Shown here: one piece after another, positions 63,948 to 64,000 of the stretch
Position numbering within the stretch: position 1 is the stretch's first letter
How the letters are laid out: the number at the start of each line of letters is the position of its first letter
Assembly: GCF_013393385.1 (NCBI RefSeq)
Contig: NZ_AP023239.1
Span: 1,798,001 to 1,862,000, forward strand
Direction of reading: 5' to 3'
Length of the DNA stretch: 64,000 nucleotides
From: Paenibacillus sp. URB8-2
GTDB taxonomy: Bacteria; Bacillota; Bacilli; Paenibacillales; Paenibacillaceae
Notes under the pieces: model-generated
Seen by the model: the letters and a program-made list of their open reading frames with translations, nothing else
Told to the model about the DNA's origin: nothing
The model's database searches: none
Position numbers and translations under genes: made by a program

Positions 63948-64000
63948 TAAATGAAACCGATCTGCATTGCAGGGGACGGAGATTGAATCGAGAGACTTTT

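Noticed and set aside
63973..64000. Start of a further gene (TTG 63983) at the window end
   Set aside because: Only six codons are visible and the ribosome binding site spacing is poor, so it cannot be supported.

Overview
The window looks like chromosomal DNA of a Paenibacillus-type member of the Bacillota. The evidence is strong AGGAGG-like ribosome binding sites, GTG and TTG starts, sigma-A promoters, CcpA-type cre boxes, YesM/YesN-style sensor pairs, S-layer homology domains and many ABC sugar importers of the lipoprotein + two-permease type. No rRNA, tRNA, CRISPR array, prophage or complete insertion sequence was seen. All family assignments come from reading the sequence; no database was searched.

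Layout. (1) 1-2681: the end of a STAS protein, a short DUF5317-like gene that appears frameshifted, and a membrane HD-GYP protein fused to an anti-sigma-like ATPase domain. (2) 2810-11594: an arabinan/arabinoxylan island. An ArsR-like regulator with a large sensor domain is divergent from a GH51 arabinofuranosidase, a sugar-binding lipoprotein, two permeases (the first cut by an in-frame TAG), a second GH51 and a GH43 enzyme. (3) 11753-17280, minus strand: a sugar:proton symporter and a three-component sensor resembling AraPST (periplasmic binding protein, kinase, response regulator). (4) 17473-26864: miscellaneous genes (secreted protein, AraC regulator, ThuA-like protein, aminotransferase, ABC-2 exporter with divergent TetR, fumC) separated by unusual repeats: a 37-bp minisatellite, a foldback element and about 700 bp of GC-rich tandem repeats. 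(5) 27233-34361: an alpha-galactoside operon (LacI regulator, binding protein, two permeases, GH36). (6) 35333-39676: a 1447-residue S-layer-anchored double 5'-nucleotidase. (7) 39894-52555: a peptidoglycan-sugar salvage locus (murQ, a MurK-like kinase, murR, an ABC importer with its own ATPase, a DUF624 protein, NamZ, NagZ, AnmK). (8) 52589-63947: a sulfated-glycan locus (two permeases, binding protein, three sulfatases, a GH27-like enzyme, two similar AraC regulators).

How the genes work together. Four ABC sugar importers are present but only one importer ATPase (46262-47371), so that ATPase, or one elsewhere, may serve several of them. The glycosidases and sulfatases have no visible signal peptide, so the logic throughout is to import oligosaccharides and finish degradation in the cytoplasm. 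This holds even for NamZ and NagZ, whose Bacillus subtilis counterparts are exported.

The most interesting candidate for something undescribed is a duplicated leader of about 165 bp (52589-52752 and 62823-62988). Each copy has a consensus sigma-A promoter with a 17-bp spacer, a conserved transcript of about 105 nt and a strong intrinsic terminator showing a compensatory base-pair change. One copy precedes the sulfatase operon and the other lies between the two AraC paralogues. It could be an attenuator or a small-RNA family. Other notable points are GC hairpins between binding-protein and permease genes in three separate operons, a sulfatase N-terminal remnant just after the first leader, and several near-perfect operator palindromes.
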